NCBI RefSeq assembly: GCF_001889405.1
Contig: NZ_CP017921.1
Coordinates: 1,874,057-1,938,056 of the forward strand
Source: Methanohalophilus halophilus
GTDB lineage: Archaea > Halobacteriota > Methanosarcinia > Methanosarcinales > Methanosarcinaceae
DNA: 64,000 bases
Reading direction: 5' to 3'
Of the stretch, positions 44,578-53,166 are shown piece after piece; positions within the stretch are counted from its first letter, which is position 1, and each line of letters begins with the position of its first letter. The translations under genes and the position numbers were made by a program. The notes under the pieces are model-generated. The model did not search any database. It was not told where the DNA came from and saw nothing but the letters and a program-made list of their open reading frames with translations.

Positions 44578-46536
44578 ATGCCACTCATTCCCGAACATGA
44601 ACAAAGTTACAAAAATGGAATATCCAGAGAATGGATTGTCACCAACGGTCTGGGTGGCTATGCCTCATCCACTATAATAGGTGCAAATACAAGGAAATAT
44701 CATGGCCTTCTGGTGGCTTCCCTCAATTCACCTGTGGAACGCAAAGTTATACTGTCTAACCTCGATGAGGAACTGGAAGTCAGAGGAAAGACATACCGTC
44801 TTGCCACTCATAAATACCCAAAAACAATCCATCCTGAAGGATTCCTGTATCTGGAAAACTACTCCACTGATCCAGTGCCCACCTTTGACTATTCTACTGG
44901 GGGAGTGAAACTGAAAAAGCAGGTCTTCATGTTACATGGCCTGAATACCACTATAATAAGATATCACATAAGCGCTGAAACAAGTAATACCATTTTCAGG
45001 ATTTTTCCTCTTGTAACCTACCGGGACTTCCATCATGTAAAACGCTCAAAAAATTTCCAATTCAGGCAGTCAACAAGAGATGGAAAGCTTGTAATCAGGA
45101 ATGGGGAGGAAAAATTTGAAATGTTTTGCAAGATGGAGTACAACCCGAAATCTTACTGGTATTACAATTTTGAATACGATATGGACAGGAAGAGAGGTCT
45201 GGCCTTTCAGGAAGACCTATTTAATCCTGGCTATTTTGAAACCCCTGTACATTGTTCAGGAAATATTTTTGATTTTGTTGTATCCACTCCTGAAATTCCC
45301 TCAAATATCGATGTTGAGGAAGAATTCCAGAAAGAACTTTCGAGAAGAAGGGGACTTTGTTCCCCGGTTGGTACTGCTAATCCTTTCGTAAAGAAACTTG
45401 TTCTATCTGCCGATTCTTTTATTGTGGAAAGAAAATCTACCTCATCCGAGTCGGTAATTGCAGGCTATCACTGGTTTGCTGACTGGGGCCGGGATGCGAT
45501 GATCTCCCTTGAAGGGCTTACACTTGTTACAGGCAGATATGACAAAGCCCGTCAGATACTTTCAACTTTTTCAAAATATTGCTTCAAGGGTTTGATTCCC
45601 AACTATTTCCCGGATAGACAAGATGGTGATGCAGGTTATAATACAGTTGATGCTTCTTTATGGTTTGTCCATGCAGTTGGAAGATATTTTGCCTACACAA
45701 AAGATCAGGCTTTTGTCAGCAATATCTGGCCTGTAATTTCTGACATTATTGAAAATTACAGGAAAGGAACTATAAACAATATTCATATGGATTCTGACGG
45801 GTTGATTACCCATGGACCTCAGCTTACGTGGATGGATGCAAAAATTGGTAGTTTAAATGTGACTCCCCGGGAAGGTAAAGCCTGTGAAATTAATGCTTTA
45901 TGGTACAATGCTCTCTGTACAGTTACCTGGCTTGCAAAATCAATTGATGTTCCCTCTTCAGACTATAAGCAGTTAGCTCATCAAATAAAGGAAAACTTTG
46001 CCAAAAAATACTGGAACGCCGACAAATTATGCCTTTATGATTGTATTTTCCCAGAGAATCCAGAAATAAAAGATGCATCTGTAAGACCAAACCAGATATT
46101 TGCAATTTCCCTGCCATTTCCCGTACTTTCTGAAGATAAAGCATTCTATGTACTCCAAAAAGTAGCAGAGGATTTATTCACACCTTATGGCCTGCGCACC
46201 CTTTCAAAGGCTGACAGTAAATATGTGGGAAAATATGAAGGAGATGCAGTAAGTAGGGATAAGGCCTATCATAATGGGACAGTGTGGCCATGGCTGTTTG
46301 GTTTTTTCATCAGTGGTTATTTGAAAGTACATGGAAACTCTGAGAATAACAGACAATATTGCCGCACTCTTTTACTTCGATTTACCGGGCATTTTAATGA
46401 AGCAGGTATTGGTACCGTGTCTGAAGTTTTTGATGGCGACCCTCCACATAATCCCGGTGGTTGTATTTCACAGGCATGGAGTGTAGCGGAAATATTACGG
46501 GCATATGCGGAAGTTATGACGGGAACTCCTCCCTGA
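44578..46536 (+). CDS. Glycogen debranching enzyme (amylo-alpha-1,6-glucosidase type)
   Basis: About 652 residues. The N-terminal domain begins with Glu-Trp-Ile-Val-Thr-Asn-Gly-Leu-Gly-Gly-Tyr-Ala-Ser-Ser, the family signature. The C-terminal (alpha/alpha)6 domain has Trp-Phe-Ala-Asp-Trp-Gly-Arg-Asp and Thr-Trp-Met-Asp-Ala-Lys, where the catalytic Asp residues lie, and His-Asn-Gly-Thr-Val-Trp-Pro-Trp. It would hydrolyse alpha-1,6 branch points. The start at 44578 has AGGT seven bases upstream and gives the usual N-terminal length; ATG 44542 would overlap the GH15 gene. Confidence 0.9.
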   Translation: MPLIPEHEQSYKNGISREWIVTNGLGGYASSTIIGANTRKYHGLLVASLNSPVERKVILSNLDEELEVRGKTYRLATHKYPKTIHPEGFLYLENYSTDPVPTFDYSTGGVKLKKQVFMLHGLNTTIIRYHISAETSNTIFRIFPLVTYRDFHHVKRSKNFQFRQSTRDGKLVIRNGEEKFEMFCKMEYNPKSYWYYNFEYDMDRKRGLAFQEDLFNPGYFETPVHCSGNIFDFVVSTPEIPSNIDVEEEFQKELSRRRGLCSPVGTANPFVKKLVLSADSFIVERKSTSSESVIAGYHWFADWGRDAMISLEGLTLVTGRYDKARQILSTFSKYCFKGLIPNYFPDRQDGDAGYNTVDASLWFVHAVGRYFAYTKDQAFVSNIWPVISDIIENYRKGTINNIHMDSDGLITHGPQLTWMDAKIGSLNVTPREGKACEINALWYNALCTVTWLAKSIDVPSSDYKQLAHQIKENFAKKYWNADKLCLYDCIFPENPEIKDASVRPNQIFAISLPFPVLSEDKAFYVLQKVAEDLFTPYGLRTLSKADSKYVGKYEGDAVSRDKAYHNGTVWPWLFGFFISGYLKVHGNSENNRQYCRTLLLRFTGHFNEAGIGTVSEVFDGDPPHNPGGCISQAWSVAEILRAYAEVMTGTPP

Positions 46537-46699
46537 AAACGAATATAACTAAGAAAGAATCCAAGTATTAAAGAAGTGATAATATTTTTAATTGGAAAAA
46601 TTATAACTTACCAAAAAGAAAATCTCTGCATATTTCATACAGAAATTAAAAGTTTGATAACTGCAATTGAAGTCACTTCTAAATTAAATAAAAGCAAAA

Positions 46700-46972
46700 T
46701 TATGTTTCTATAACTTCCATATATTTTATGACCTTTGTTCCCTTCAAATCCCCTTTAAGTAATTCCACCCCTTGCATCTTCAGTATTTTTGGCACGTTTC
46801 CTGAAAGGGATTTCATGTAAGAAGGCGGAATCTGGGCTGCTTTGAGATTTGGACAATTTTTGAGTATTTCCAGGATATCTATGTCACTTGGCCTGAACGA
46901 AAAGTGGATGAATTTTTCATCTTCGCCCAGTCTGTTAATTTCATTTCTTGAATTCAACATTCTTATTTTCAA
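46700..46972 (-). CDS. DUF1699 family protein
   Basis: About 90 residues, matching the methanogen-specific DUF1699 family: Met-Leu-Asn-Ser-Arg-Asn-Glu-Ile near the start, Phe-Ile-His-Phe-Ser-Phe-Arg-Pro-Ser-Asp and Gly-Val-Glu-Leu-Leu-Lys-Gly-Asp. Its function is unknown. The TTG at 46972 with GGGGGTA upstream is favoured; the hydrophobic extension from 47041 is probably not translated. Confidence 0.75.
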   Translation of the reverse strand: MKIRMLNSRNEINRLGEDEKFIHFSFRPSDIDILEILKNCPNLKAAQIPPSYMKSLSGNVPKILKMQGVELLKGDLKGTKVIKYMEVIET

Positions 46973-47092
46973 ATAATATACCCCCATATACAATTTTACA
47001 GCATAGATTATAAACTTTATTATTGTAATTTTTGGAAACAAAAGTACTTTTTATGAATAATTGTATTGAAAAACCAGTAAAAAATAGTTAGC

Positions 47093-47115
47093 ATTACCGT
47101 CAATAAGACGGTAAT
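47093..47115 (-). terminator. Hairpin terminator of the winged-helix gene
   Basis: ATTACCGTC-AATAA-GACGGTAAT is a perfect 9-bp stem. Read on the minus strand it lies 46 bases past the winged-helix stop and is followed by TATTTTTT, as in an intrinsic-type terminator. Confidence 0.65.
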
Positions 47116-47160
47116 AGTTAATAAATCCAATAATTGTAAATTTTTGTATCTAAATTTATT

Positions 47161-47409
47161 TCAACAGGTTGGTGCTTCTAACACCTCTCTGACATCACTC
47201 ATTTTCTGGAGATAACCTGCTCCCAGATTAGTAATTAAGTAACGATTTGATGCCTTTGTGATAAGTCCCTGATCTATAAGGGCTTCAAGGTAATTATCAG
47301 CACGATTAAAATTCAGGTTTGCCTTATAAACGATAGAAGTTTTTGTTGCTTCTGTTCTCTGTACAACTTTAAGTATGTCTATCATAATTTCGAGTTTACC
47401 ACGTCTCAT
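47161..47409 (-). CDS. Small winged-helix regulator
   Basis: An 82-residue winged-helix protein resembling archaeal HTH_45-type regulators. It has Ile-Asp-Ile-Leu-Lys-Val-Val, the Thr-Lys-Thr-Ser-Ile-Val-Tyr-Lys-Ala-Asn-Leu-Asn-Phe recognition region and a wing with Tyr-Leu-Ile-Thr. The ATG at 47409 follows GGTGGTAC. The target is unknown. It is divergent from the aldo/keto reductase gene, which may be one of its targets. Confidence 0.8.
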   Translation of the reverse strand: MRRGKLEIMIDILKVVQRTEATKTSIVYKANLNFNRADNYLEALIDQGLITKASNRYLITNLGAGYLQKMSDVREVLEAPTC

Positions 47410-47606
47410 GTGTACCACCACTAGCAATCCATAATGAATATGAATTTGCTTGCAATATACTATCTGTGCAAAATTACTATAAATAACTTGTGAATTCTTA
47501 CAAATGTCATACTCATCATTAGTATGAACTATAGGTTAGTAAGAGTCTTCAGAACTTAATCGTCAGAATACCAAAGCTTATTATCAACGAAATACCACAT
47601 TTGAGC

Positions 47607-48743
47607 ATGTTATACCGTACACTTGGAAAAACAGGTGAGAAAGTTTCATCCCTTGGGCTGGGTTGTATGCGGCTGCCCATAATAGACGGCGATCCCGGAC
47701 ACATTGATGAGCAAAGAGCTTGCGAGATAATTCACTATGCCATTGACCAGGGCATAAATTATCTTGATACCGCATATCCCTACCATGAAGGTAAAAGTGA
47801 ACCCCTACTGGCTAAAGCGTTGCAGAATGGTTACAGAGATAAAGTAAATCTCGCCACCAAAATGCCGTCATGGAACATTGAAAGCCGGGAAGACATGGAT
47901 CGCTACTTTGATGAACAACTTGAAAGACTTAGTACGGATTACGTTGATTTTTATCTAATTCATACACTAAACCGGGATTTTTGGCCAAAACTTGTGGAAC
48001 TTGGCCTATATGATTTCCTTGACCAAATTAAAAAAGATGGCAGAGCCCGTTATGTAGGATTTTCTTTTCACGATGAGATCTCTTTGTTCAAGGAAATCGT
48101 TGATGCCTACCCATGGGATGTCTGTCAGATCCAGTACAACTACCTTGACATCGATTATCAGGCAGGCCACGAAGGTTTACTATATGCAGCATCGCAAAAC
48201 CTTGGAGTAATAATTATGGAGCCTTTGAGGGGAGGCTGCCTGGCCGATATGGTACCAGACGATATTATGAATATCTGGGACAAAAGTGAAGTCAAACGCA
48301 CACCAGCAGAATGGGGATTGCGCTATATATGGGACCTTGCGCAGGTAAGTATGGTCTTAAGCGGTATGAGCAATCTCGAGCAATTGAAGGAAAATCTAGA
48401 AACAGCAAATAAGGCATTGCCACATTCCCTGACTGAAAGAGATCACGCATTGATAGGCAAGGTACGGGAAATCTATCGCGACAAACTTGTTGTTGATTGC
48501 ACAGGTTGCAGATATTGCCTGCCATGTCCTGCAGGTGTGCAGATTCCCCTAAACTTCAAATATCTCAATAATGCTATGCTTTATGAAAATATAGAAGATG
48601 CAAGCAGGGCTTATGCGTCCCACGTAGGAGACCAGCGAAAGGCATCCAACTGCATAGATTGTGGACAATGTGCAGAGCGCTGTCCCCAGGAAATACCCAT
48701 ACCTGAAATGCTTGCAGAAGTCACAAGGTTACTGGAAAAATAA
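47607..48743 (+). CDS. Aldo/keto reductase with C-terminal 4Fe-4S domain
   Basis: About 378 residues. Residues 1-280 form the aldo/keto reductase TIM barrel with Asp-Thr-Ala-Tyr-Pro-Tyr (catalytic Asp/Tyr), Lys in Ala-Thr-Lys-Met and His in Leu-Ile-His-Thr. The C-terminal part has Cys-Thr-Gly-Cys-Arg-Tyr-Cys-Leu-Pro-Cys and Cys-Ile-Asp-Cys-Gly-Gln-Cys-Ala-Glu-Arg-Cys-Pro, ferredoxin-type cluster motifs. Such fusions are common in anaerobes; the electron donor could be ferredoxin rather than NADPH. TTG 47601 is an alternative start. Confidence 0.9.
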   Translation: MLYRTLGKTGEKVSSLGLGCMRLPIIDGDPGHIDEQRACEIIHYAIDQGINYLDTAYPYHEGKSEPLLAKALQNGYRDKVNLATKMPSWNIESREDMDRYFDEQLERLSTDYVDFYLIHTLNRDFWPKLVELGLYDFLDQIKKDGRARYVGFSFHDEISLFKEIVDAYPWDVCQIQYNYLDIDYQAGHEGLLYAASQNLGVIIMEPLRGGCLADMVPDDIMNIWDKSEVKRTPAEWGLRYIWDLAQVSMVLSGMSNLEQLKENLETANKALPHSLTERDHALIGKVREIYRDKLVVDCTGCRYCLPCPAGVQIPLNFKYLNNAMLYENIEDASRAYASHVGDQRKASNCIDCGQCAERCPQEIPIPEMLAEVTRLLEK

Positions 48744-48874
48744 GTTCTATTCTTTTTTGGGCCGGGGCAAACTTGATATAAAAGTTGCGTACCTGTTGCT
48801 TTTCTTTCCTGGTAATTATTATACAGTTGTCAGGAATACATCAGCAAAAGAGGCGAATTGAAAGGTAATAGATA

Positions 48875-50224
48875 ATGCCCCATGAACGCAACATAATGCT
48901 GGCACAGGAGAACATTGGCAGCCTGATCGTAAAACTGGCAGCCCCGGCTATAGTCGGTCTTGTAGTCCAGGCCCTATATAATCTGGTTGATACTATTTTC
49001 ATCGGCCGCGGCCTTGGCGAAGATAGTGTTCTGGGGATTGCCGGTCTTTCAGTGGCATTCCCGGTACAAATGCTGATGTTGGCAATTGCGCTTGGTGTGG
49101 GAGTTGGGGGAGCATCAATTATCTCCAGGTCCCTGGGTAGCAAAAAGCAGCAGGTTGCAGAAAAGACTGTGGGCAACATGGCCACCATGGTAACAGTTGC
49201 AAGCCTGCTATTCACGGTTGTAGGCTTGGTATTTATGGAAGAGTTGCTCACCCTCTTTGGTGCCTCTGCTGAAGTGATGCCCTACGCTGCAGACTATACA
49301 TATTACATCCTCCTTGGAACGGTCTTTTTCACCTTTTCAGCTGCCATGAACAACTCAATCCGTGCCGAAGGAAACACATCATTTGCAATGCTTATCATGG
49401 TCATATCCAGTGTTGCCAACATTTTGCTCGACCCTCTTTTTATATTTGAATTTGGAATGGGCGTAAAAGGTGCAGCTATTGCAACAGTGATCTCGCAGAT
49501 AATAGGCACTATAATGGTATTCTATTATTACGCCTCCGGAAAAGCCACAGTTCCATTCAGTTTAACCTCCCTGCGCCCTGACATGTCAATAGTAAACGAA
49601 TCAACATACATCGGTATGTCAGAATTTCTTTTTAATGTGGTGGAAAGCGGTCTTTTCCTCATTTTTAACCAGAGCTTACTCTACTATGGCGGCGATGTTG
49701 CAATTGCTGTATTTGGCATTATAATCAAGGTATTCATGCTAACCCTGATGCCGGTTATAGGTATTAAACAGGGGATCCAACCAATCTTTGGTTTCAACTA
49801 CGGGGCAAACCAGATGCAGCGCGTGAAGAGGACGATTTCCCTTTCTACCTACCTGGCCACAGGGCTCAGTCTGATCTTTGCAATAGTCGTTTTTATCATA
49901 CCCGAGCAAATCATAGGTGTTTTCAGCAATGACCCGGTTCTTATAGGGATGGGCGTGCCCGCAATCAAGATATGTTACATAATGATGCCCTTTATAGGAG
50001 CACAGATTGTAGCAACAGCCCTTCTACAATCACTGGGTAAATCCAAGGAATCCCTGTTTGTGACTCTTTCACGACAGTTGATCTTCCTGCCACCCTTATT
50101 GATCATACTCCCCATGTTTTTCGGCCTGACCGGTATATGGTTATCTCTGCCAGTTTCAGATTTTCTTGCATTCATGGTGGCTGTAATCTTCCTGCACAGG
50201 GAATCAAAAAAATTGGATGTTTGA
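48875..50224 (+). CDS. MATE-family efflux transporter
   Basis: A 449-residue membrane protein with about twelve hydrophobic helices in two homologous halves. The first half contains Leu-Tyr-Asn-Leu-Val-Asp-Thr-Ile-Phe-Ile-Gly and the Glu-Gly-Asn-Thr motif; the second has Gly-Ile-Lys-Gln-Gly-Ile-Gln-Pro-Ile and Phe-Asn-Tyr-Gly-Ala. It belongs to the MATE/MOP superfamily, exporting cationic compounds using an ion gradient. The substrate is unknown. Confidence 0.92.
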   Translation: MPHERNIMLAQENIGSLIVKLAAPAIVGLVVQALYNLVDTIFIGRGLGEDSVLGIAGLSVAFPVQMLMLAIALGVGVGGASIISRSLGSKKQQVAEKTVGNMATMVTVASLLFTVVGLVFMEELLTLFGASAEVMPYAADYTYYILLGTVFFTFSAAMNNSIRAEGNTSFAMLIMVISSVANILLDPLFIFEFGMGVKGAAIATVISQIIGTIMVFYYYASGKATVPFSLTSLRPDMSIVNESTYIGMSEFLFNVVESGLFLIFNQSLLYYGGDVAIAVFGIIIKVFMLTLMPVIGIKQGIQPIFGFNYGANQMQRVKRTISLSTYLATGLSLIFAIVVFIIPEQIIGVFSNDPVLIGMGVPAIKICYIMMPFIGAQIVATALLQSLGKSKESLFVTLSRQLIFLPPLLIILPMFFGLTGIWLSLPVSDFLAFMVAVIFLHRESKKLDV

Positions 50225-50317
50225 CCTCTTGTTGCAGTATCCATATTTATTGGAAAACCAACTATATATGAAAAACAAAGACCACGATTAGATTATGCTT
50301 TTATAGGGAAGGATACA

Positions 50318-50344
50318 ATGAAAGAACAATCCAGAGTGGTCTAA
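50318..50344 (+). CDS. Putative 8-residue leader peptide upstream of the IMPACT gene
   Basis: Met-Lys-Glu-Gln-Ser-Arg-Val-Val-stop. AAGGA lies five bases before the ATG, and the TAA overlaps the ATG of the next gene (TAATG). A TATATA element near 50262 would start transcription upstream of it. This looks like a short upstream ORF that couples or controls translation of the IMPACT gene; it could also simply provide a ribosome entry site. Confidence 0.45.
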   Translation: MKEQSRVV

Positions 50345-50943
50345 TGTCTCTTATAAAAACGATACATAGCAATGGATCAGCGATAAAAGAATTTAAAAAA
50401 TCCAGATTCATAGGCAATGCATTTCCAGTTACAGATGAAATTGAAGCAAAGACTTTTGTGGAAGAGATCCAACAAAGATATCCCGACGCAAACCATAATG
50501 TATTTGCATATCGTCTCACGGGTGACGGAAACCTGATTATGAAATATGATGATGACGGAGAACCTTCGGGAAGCTCTGGCAAACCTGTTTTCAAAGTCCT
50601 TGAATTGAAGGGACTTGATAATGTTGTAGTGATAGTAACCCGTTATTTTGGTGGAATCAAACTTGGCTTTGGAGGACTATCCCGTGCTTACAAACAAACC
50701 GCTATTGAGGCCATAGATGACGGCGGTATTGTTGAGAAGAGACCCACACAGGAAATGAAAATTGTAGTGGACTACGGCAATATGCAATTTGTAAAACATA
50801 TGCTTGGAAATTGTGCCATAATCCTGGATGAACACTATTCTGACGTGGTGGAAATAGTAGTTGCTGTTGCAGAAGACAAAATTGATGAATTGGAAAAACT
50901 GATTAATGAGAAAATTCCAGACACTCAGATAACCCGGTTTTAA
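50344..50943 (+). CDS. IMPACT/YigZ family protein
   Basis: A 199-residue protein of the IMPACT/UPF0029 family. The N-terminal domain has Lys-Lys-Ser-Arg-Phe-Ile-Gly, Asp-Gly-Glu-Pro-Ser-Gly-Ser-Ser-Gly-Lys-Pro and Thr-Arg-Tyr-Phe-Gly-Gly-Ile-Lys-Leu-Gly, all hallmarks; the C-terminal domain is the YigZ ferredoxin-like part. Eukaryotic IMPACT modulates Gcn2; the prokaryotic function is not settled. The ATG overlaps the stop of a tiny leader ORF. Confidence 0.88.
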   Translation: MSLIKTIHSNGSAIKEFKKSRFIGNAFPVTDEIEAKTFVEEIQQRYPDANHNVFAYRLTGDGNLIMKYDDDGEPSGSSGKPVFKVLELKGLDNVVVIVTRYFGGIKLGFGGLSRAYKQTAIEAIDDGGIVEKRPTQEMKIVVDYGNMQFVKHMLGNCAIILDEHYSDVVEIVVAVAEDKIDELEKLINEKIPDTQITRF

Positions 50944-50965
50944 AATAAAAAAGAGTATCCGGTTA

Positions 50966-51304
50966 TTAGCCAGATACCATAACTTCTTCGTCCCTTACAT
51001 TTGCTACCATCTCAACGGGAGAGACGAATATTTTCCCGTCTCCTGCTTTACCTGTCTTGCCTGCTTTTTTTATAGTAGACATTACTCTCAGCACATCATT
51101 TTCATCCAGGACCATATCAATCTGTACCTTGGGGATAAGGTCAACTTCTGTTTTCTTACCTCTGTACTGGAGATGAATGCCTTTTTGGGCCCCTCTTCCC
51201 TTAACGTCCGTAATGGTCATGGCAATGAATCCTTTTTCTTCAAGAGCCTCTTTTACATTCTCTAGCTTTTCCGGCCTTATTATTGCAGTAATCTTCTTTT
51301 TCAT
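50966..51304 (-). CDS. glnK: PII nitrogen regulatory protein (GlnK type)
   Basis: A 112-residue PII signal protein. The N-terminus Lys-Lys-Ile-Thr-Ala-Ile-Ile-Arg-Pro-Glu-Lys, the T-loop with Tyr in Leu-Gln-Tyr-Arg-Gly, and Lys-Ala-Gly-Lys-x-Gly-Asp-Gly-Lys-Ile-Phe are typical. It binds ATP/ADP and 2-oxoglutarate and, under ammonium, plugs the Amt channel. It lies nine bases downstream of amt on the same strand, a conserved pairing. Confidence 0.93.
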   Translation of the reverse strand: MKKKITAIIRPEKLENVKEALEEKGFIAMTITDVKGRGAQKGIHLQYRGKKTEVDLIPKVQIDMVLDENDVLRVMSTIKKAGKTGKAGDGKIFVSPVEMVANVRDEEVMVSG

Positions 51305-51313
51305 AGTTAGACC

Positions 51314-52510
51314 TCACATACTTGTTGACTCGCCGTGCTGTGCAATATCGAGACCAACATACTCTTCTTCCTCTGAAACACGCAACCCAATTGTCATGTC
51401 TATTATTTTTGCAATAGCAAAAGTTGCTACGAAGGCGTACAAAATTACAGCTACTACATCTGCCATCTGAATTAGCAACTGAGCAGGGTTTCCATAAAGC
51501 AGTCCATTCACTCCGCCAATTGTTGCGGATGCAAAAATCCCTGTAGCAACTGCTCCCCAGGCACCCCCGAGACCGTGTACTGCCCACGCATCCAGACTTT
51601 CATCAAGATTCATGCGCATACGCAGGATAAGGCCGCCATAGCAGACAAGCCCTGCAAAAAGGCCAATTGGAATTGCTGCAATTGGTTCTACAAACCCACA
51701 TGCAGGAGTTATTGCAACAAGACCTGCAATTGCTCCACTGATCAATCCTAAAGAGCTGGGCTTACCAAATACCCATGATGCGACCATCCAGGAAAGGGCA
51801 CCCGAAGCAGCGGCAATGTTGGTTGCCACAAGCGCATTTACTGCAACACCATCTGCTGCAAGTGCGCTACCAGCATTAAAAGCGAACCATCCAAACCAGA
51901 GCAAGGCACCCCCCAGCAAGGTCGTGGGTATGTTGGAAGGCTCCAGAGAATATTTACCGAAACCTGTACGGTTGCCAATCACAAGTGCCAGTGCAAGAGC
52001 AGCAAAACCGGAACTAATGTGTACAACAGTCCCTCCTGCAAAATCAAGAGCTCCAAAACTTGCAGCCCAACCACCACCCCAGGCCCAGTGAGCCAGTGGA
52101 TCGTAGATAAGAGTGGTCCAGAGTACACCGAAAACGATGAATGAACTAAGCTTTATCCTTTCGGCCACACCAGAAGTTACAATTGTGAGTGTAACACCTG
52201 CAAAGACGAGCTGGAATACCATGAAAAGGAGGTCTGGTATTCCATCCCCTCCCGTTCCAATCCCTTCAAGGAAGAGGTAGTCAAGACCACCGATCAAACC
52301 CGCAATATCACTTCCAAAGGCAAGTGAATATCCGACAGTAACCCATTGAATCGTGACTATTGCAAAAGCCACAAAGGCCAGGGTTATCATCGAAATCAAA
52401 TTTTTAGATCGAACCATACCGCCATAAAAAAGACCCACAGCAGGAGCCATTAACATCACCATAGCAGTGCAAATTATGATAAAAGCTGTATCGCCCGTGT
52501 CAATTGGCAT
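51314..52510 (-). CDS. amt: Ammonium transporter Amt
   Basis: A 398-residue Amt/Rh family channel with about eleven membrane helices. Family signatures [13 protein letters not shown] (first pore histidine) and [10 protein letters not shown] (second) are visible. The N-terminus Asp-Thr-Gly-Asp-Thr-Ala is the usual start of the mature chain. It imports ammonium under nitrogen limitation and is regulated by the glnK product and probably by NrpR at the operator 150 bases upstream. Confidence 0.95.
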   Translation of the reverse strand: MPIDTGDTAFIIICTAMVMLMAPAVGLFYGGMVRSKNLISMITLAFVAFAIVTIQWVTVGYSLAFGSDIAGLIGGLDYLFLEGIGTGGDGIPDLLFMVFQLVFAGVTLTIVTSGVAERIKLSSFIVFGVLWTTLIYDPLAHWAWGGGWAASFGALDFAGGTVVHISSGFAALALALVIGNRTGFGKYSLEPSNIPTTLLGGALLWFGWFAFNAGSALAADGVAVNALVATNIAAASGALSWMVASWVFGKPSSLGLISGAIAGLVAITPACGFVEPIAAIPIGLFAGLVCYGGLILRMRMNLDESLDAWAVHGLGGAWGAVATGIFASATIGGVNGLLYGNPAQLLIQMADVVAVILYAFVATFAIAKIIDMTIGLRVSEEEEYVGLDIAQHGESTSM

Positions 52511-52657
52511 ATCAGCTCACCTCTAAGTCAGGCAAATCAGATTTTGCATCATGTCCTTTTAAAATTGATTTTGTTTCTATGCATGTATTGCTTGTTTTTT
52601 TTGATTTTTGATTGTTCATTTCCTTCACCCAATCGATGTTGCACATACTATGCAACC

Positions 52658-52671
52658 AGTAACCTTTTACC
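52658..52671 (-). promoter_or_regulatory. Putative NrpR operator of amt-glnK
   Basis: AGTA-N6-TACC (minus strand GGTA-N6-TACT), one base from the GGTA-N6-TACC consensus of NrpR, the nitrogen repressor of Methanosarcina. It sits just downstream of the TATATAATATT promoter box on the minus strand (52674-52684), where a repressor would block initiation. Confidence 0.6.
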
Positions 52672-52673
52672 GA

Positions 52674-52684
52674 GTATATAATAT
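52674..52684 (-). promoter_or_regulatory. TATA box of amt-glnK
   Basis: The AT-rich TATATAATATT on the plus strand (AATATTATATA on the minus strand) is about 165 bases upstream of amt. Transcription would start near 52650, just beyond the operator, giving a leader of about 140 bases. Confidence 0.55.
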
Positions 52685-52920
52685 TTAAAACTAACGCTAA
52701 ACAAACAAATAAAAAATGATCTTACAAAAAACAAATCACTAAAATAATAGCAGAAAAGCCACTTTAAATTAAAAGCAGTAAGAGACAAAAATATTACCAA
52801 TCAGTCTTGAAAACTAAAAAAGAAACGAATGCATCCAAAATAAAGGAAATGCAATCTCTTATTTGAAGAATAATAATTAAACCAACTTCCTCTATAATAG
52901 ATTTACAACCAGCATTTGGC

Positions 52921-52946
52921 AAACAATCCAGCACCCTGGATTGTTT
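52921..52946. terminator. Isolated 11-bp perfect hairpin
   Basis: AAACAATCCAG-CACC-CTGGATTGTTT pairs over 11 bases with a 4-base loop; on the plus strand a T-run and AT-rich sequence follow. It looks like a terminator, but no gene ends nearby. It may end an unrecognised small RNA or be a regulatory palindrome. Confidence 0.45.
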
Positions 52947-52970
52947 TATAATATCCACATAATATTTTTA

Positions 52971-53048
52971 CTGCTATGTGTACATGCATACGATGCTATC
53001 ATCGTAGATGAATAGCAGGATGAGTAGGCAAAGGCGTATACGCCTGCT
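52971..53048 (+). ncRNA. Candidate structured RNA or leader element
   Basis: Nested pairings: CTGCTAT (52971) with ATAGCAG (53012) encloses TACGATG-CTAT-CATCGTA (52989-53006); then follows the 14-base palindrome AGGCGTATACGCCT (53032-53045). An alternative pairing AGCAGG (53014) with CCTGCT (53043) would exclude the first stem. A TATA-like TTTATAATA lies at 52946-52954, about 25 bases upstream, and a T-rich tract follows at 53078-53099. It could be a free small RNA or part of the leader of the regulator at 53241. Confidence 0.45.
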
Positions 53049-53166
53049 GGAATCAGACGCAGAGACAAATATTCAAAATTTTTCTTATTGAATTTTTTCA
53101 TGAATCCCGATTTGACGAAAAATATATAAACCATGTGTAATATAGTAACTTATATAGAAGTGGTGG

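Noticed and set aside
46973-47041. Hydrophobic N-terminal extension of the DUF1699 gene
   Set aside because: The downstream TTG has a better ribosome-binding site and gives the family length; the extension would add an unexpected membrane segment.
52946-53134. A minus-strand frame of 62 codons in the amt-regulator gap
   Set aside because: It has no ribosome-binding site and odd composition, and it runs across several hairpins better explained as RNA or regulatory structure. A leaderless start near 53101 could not be fully excluded.
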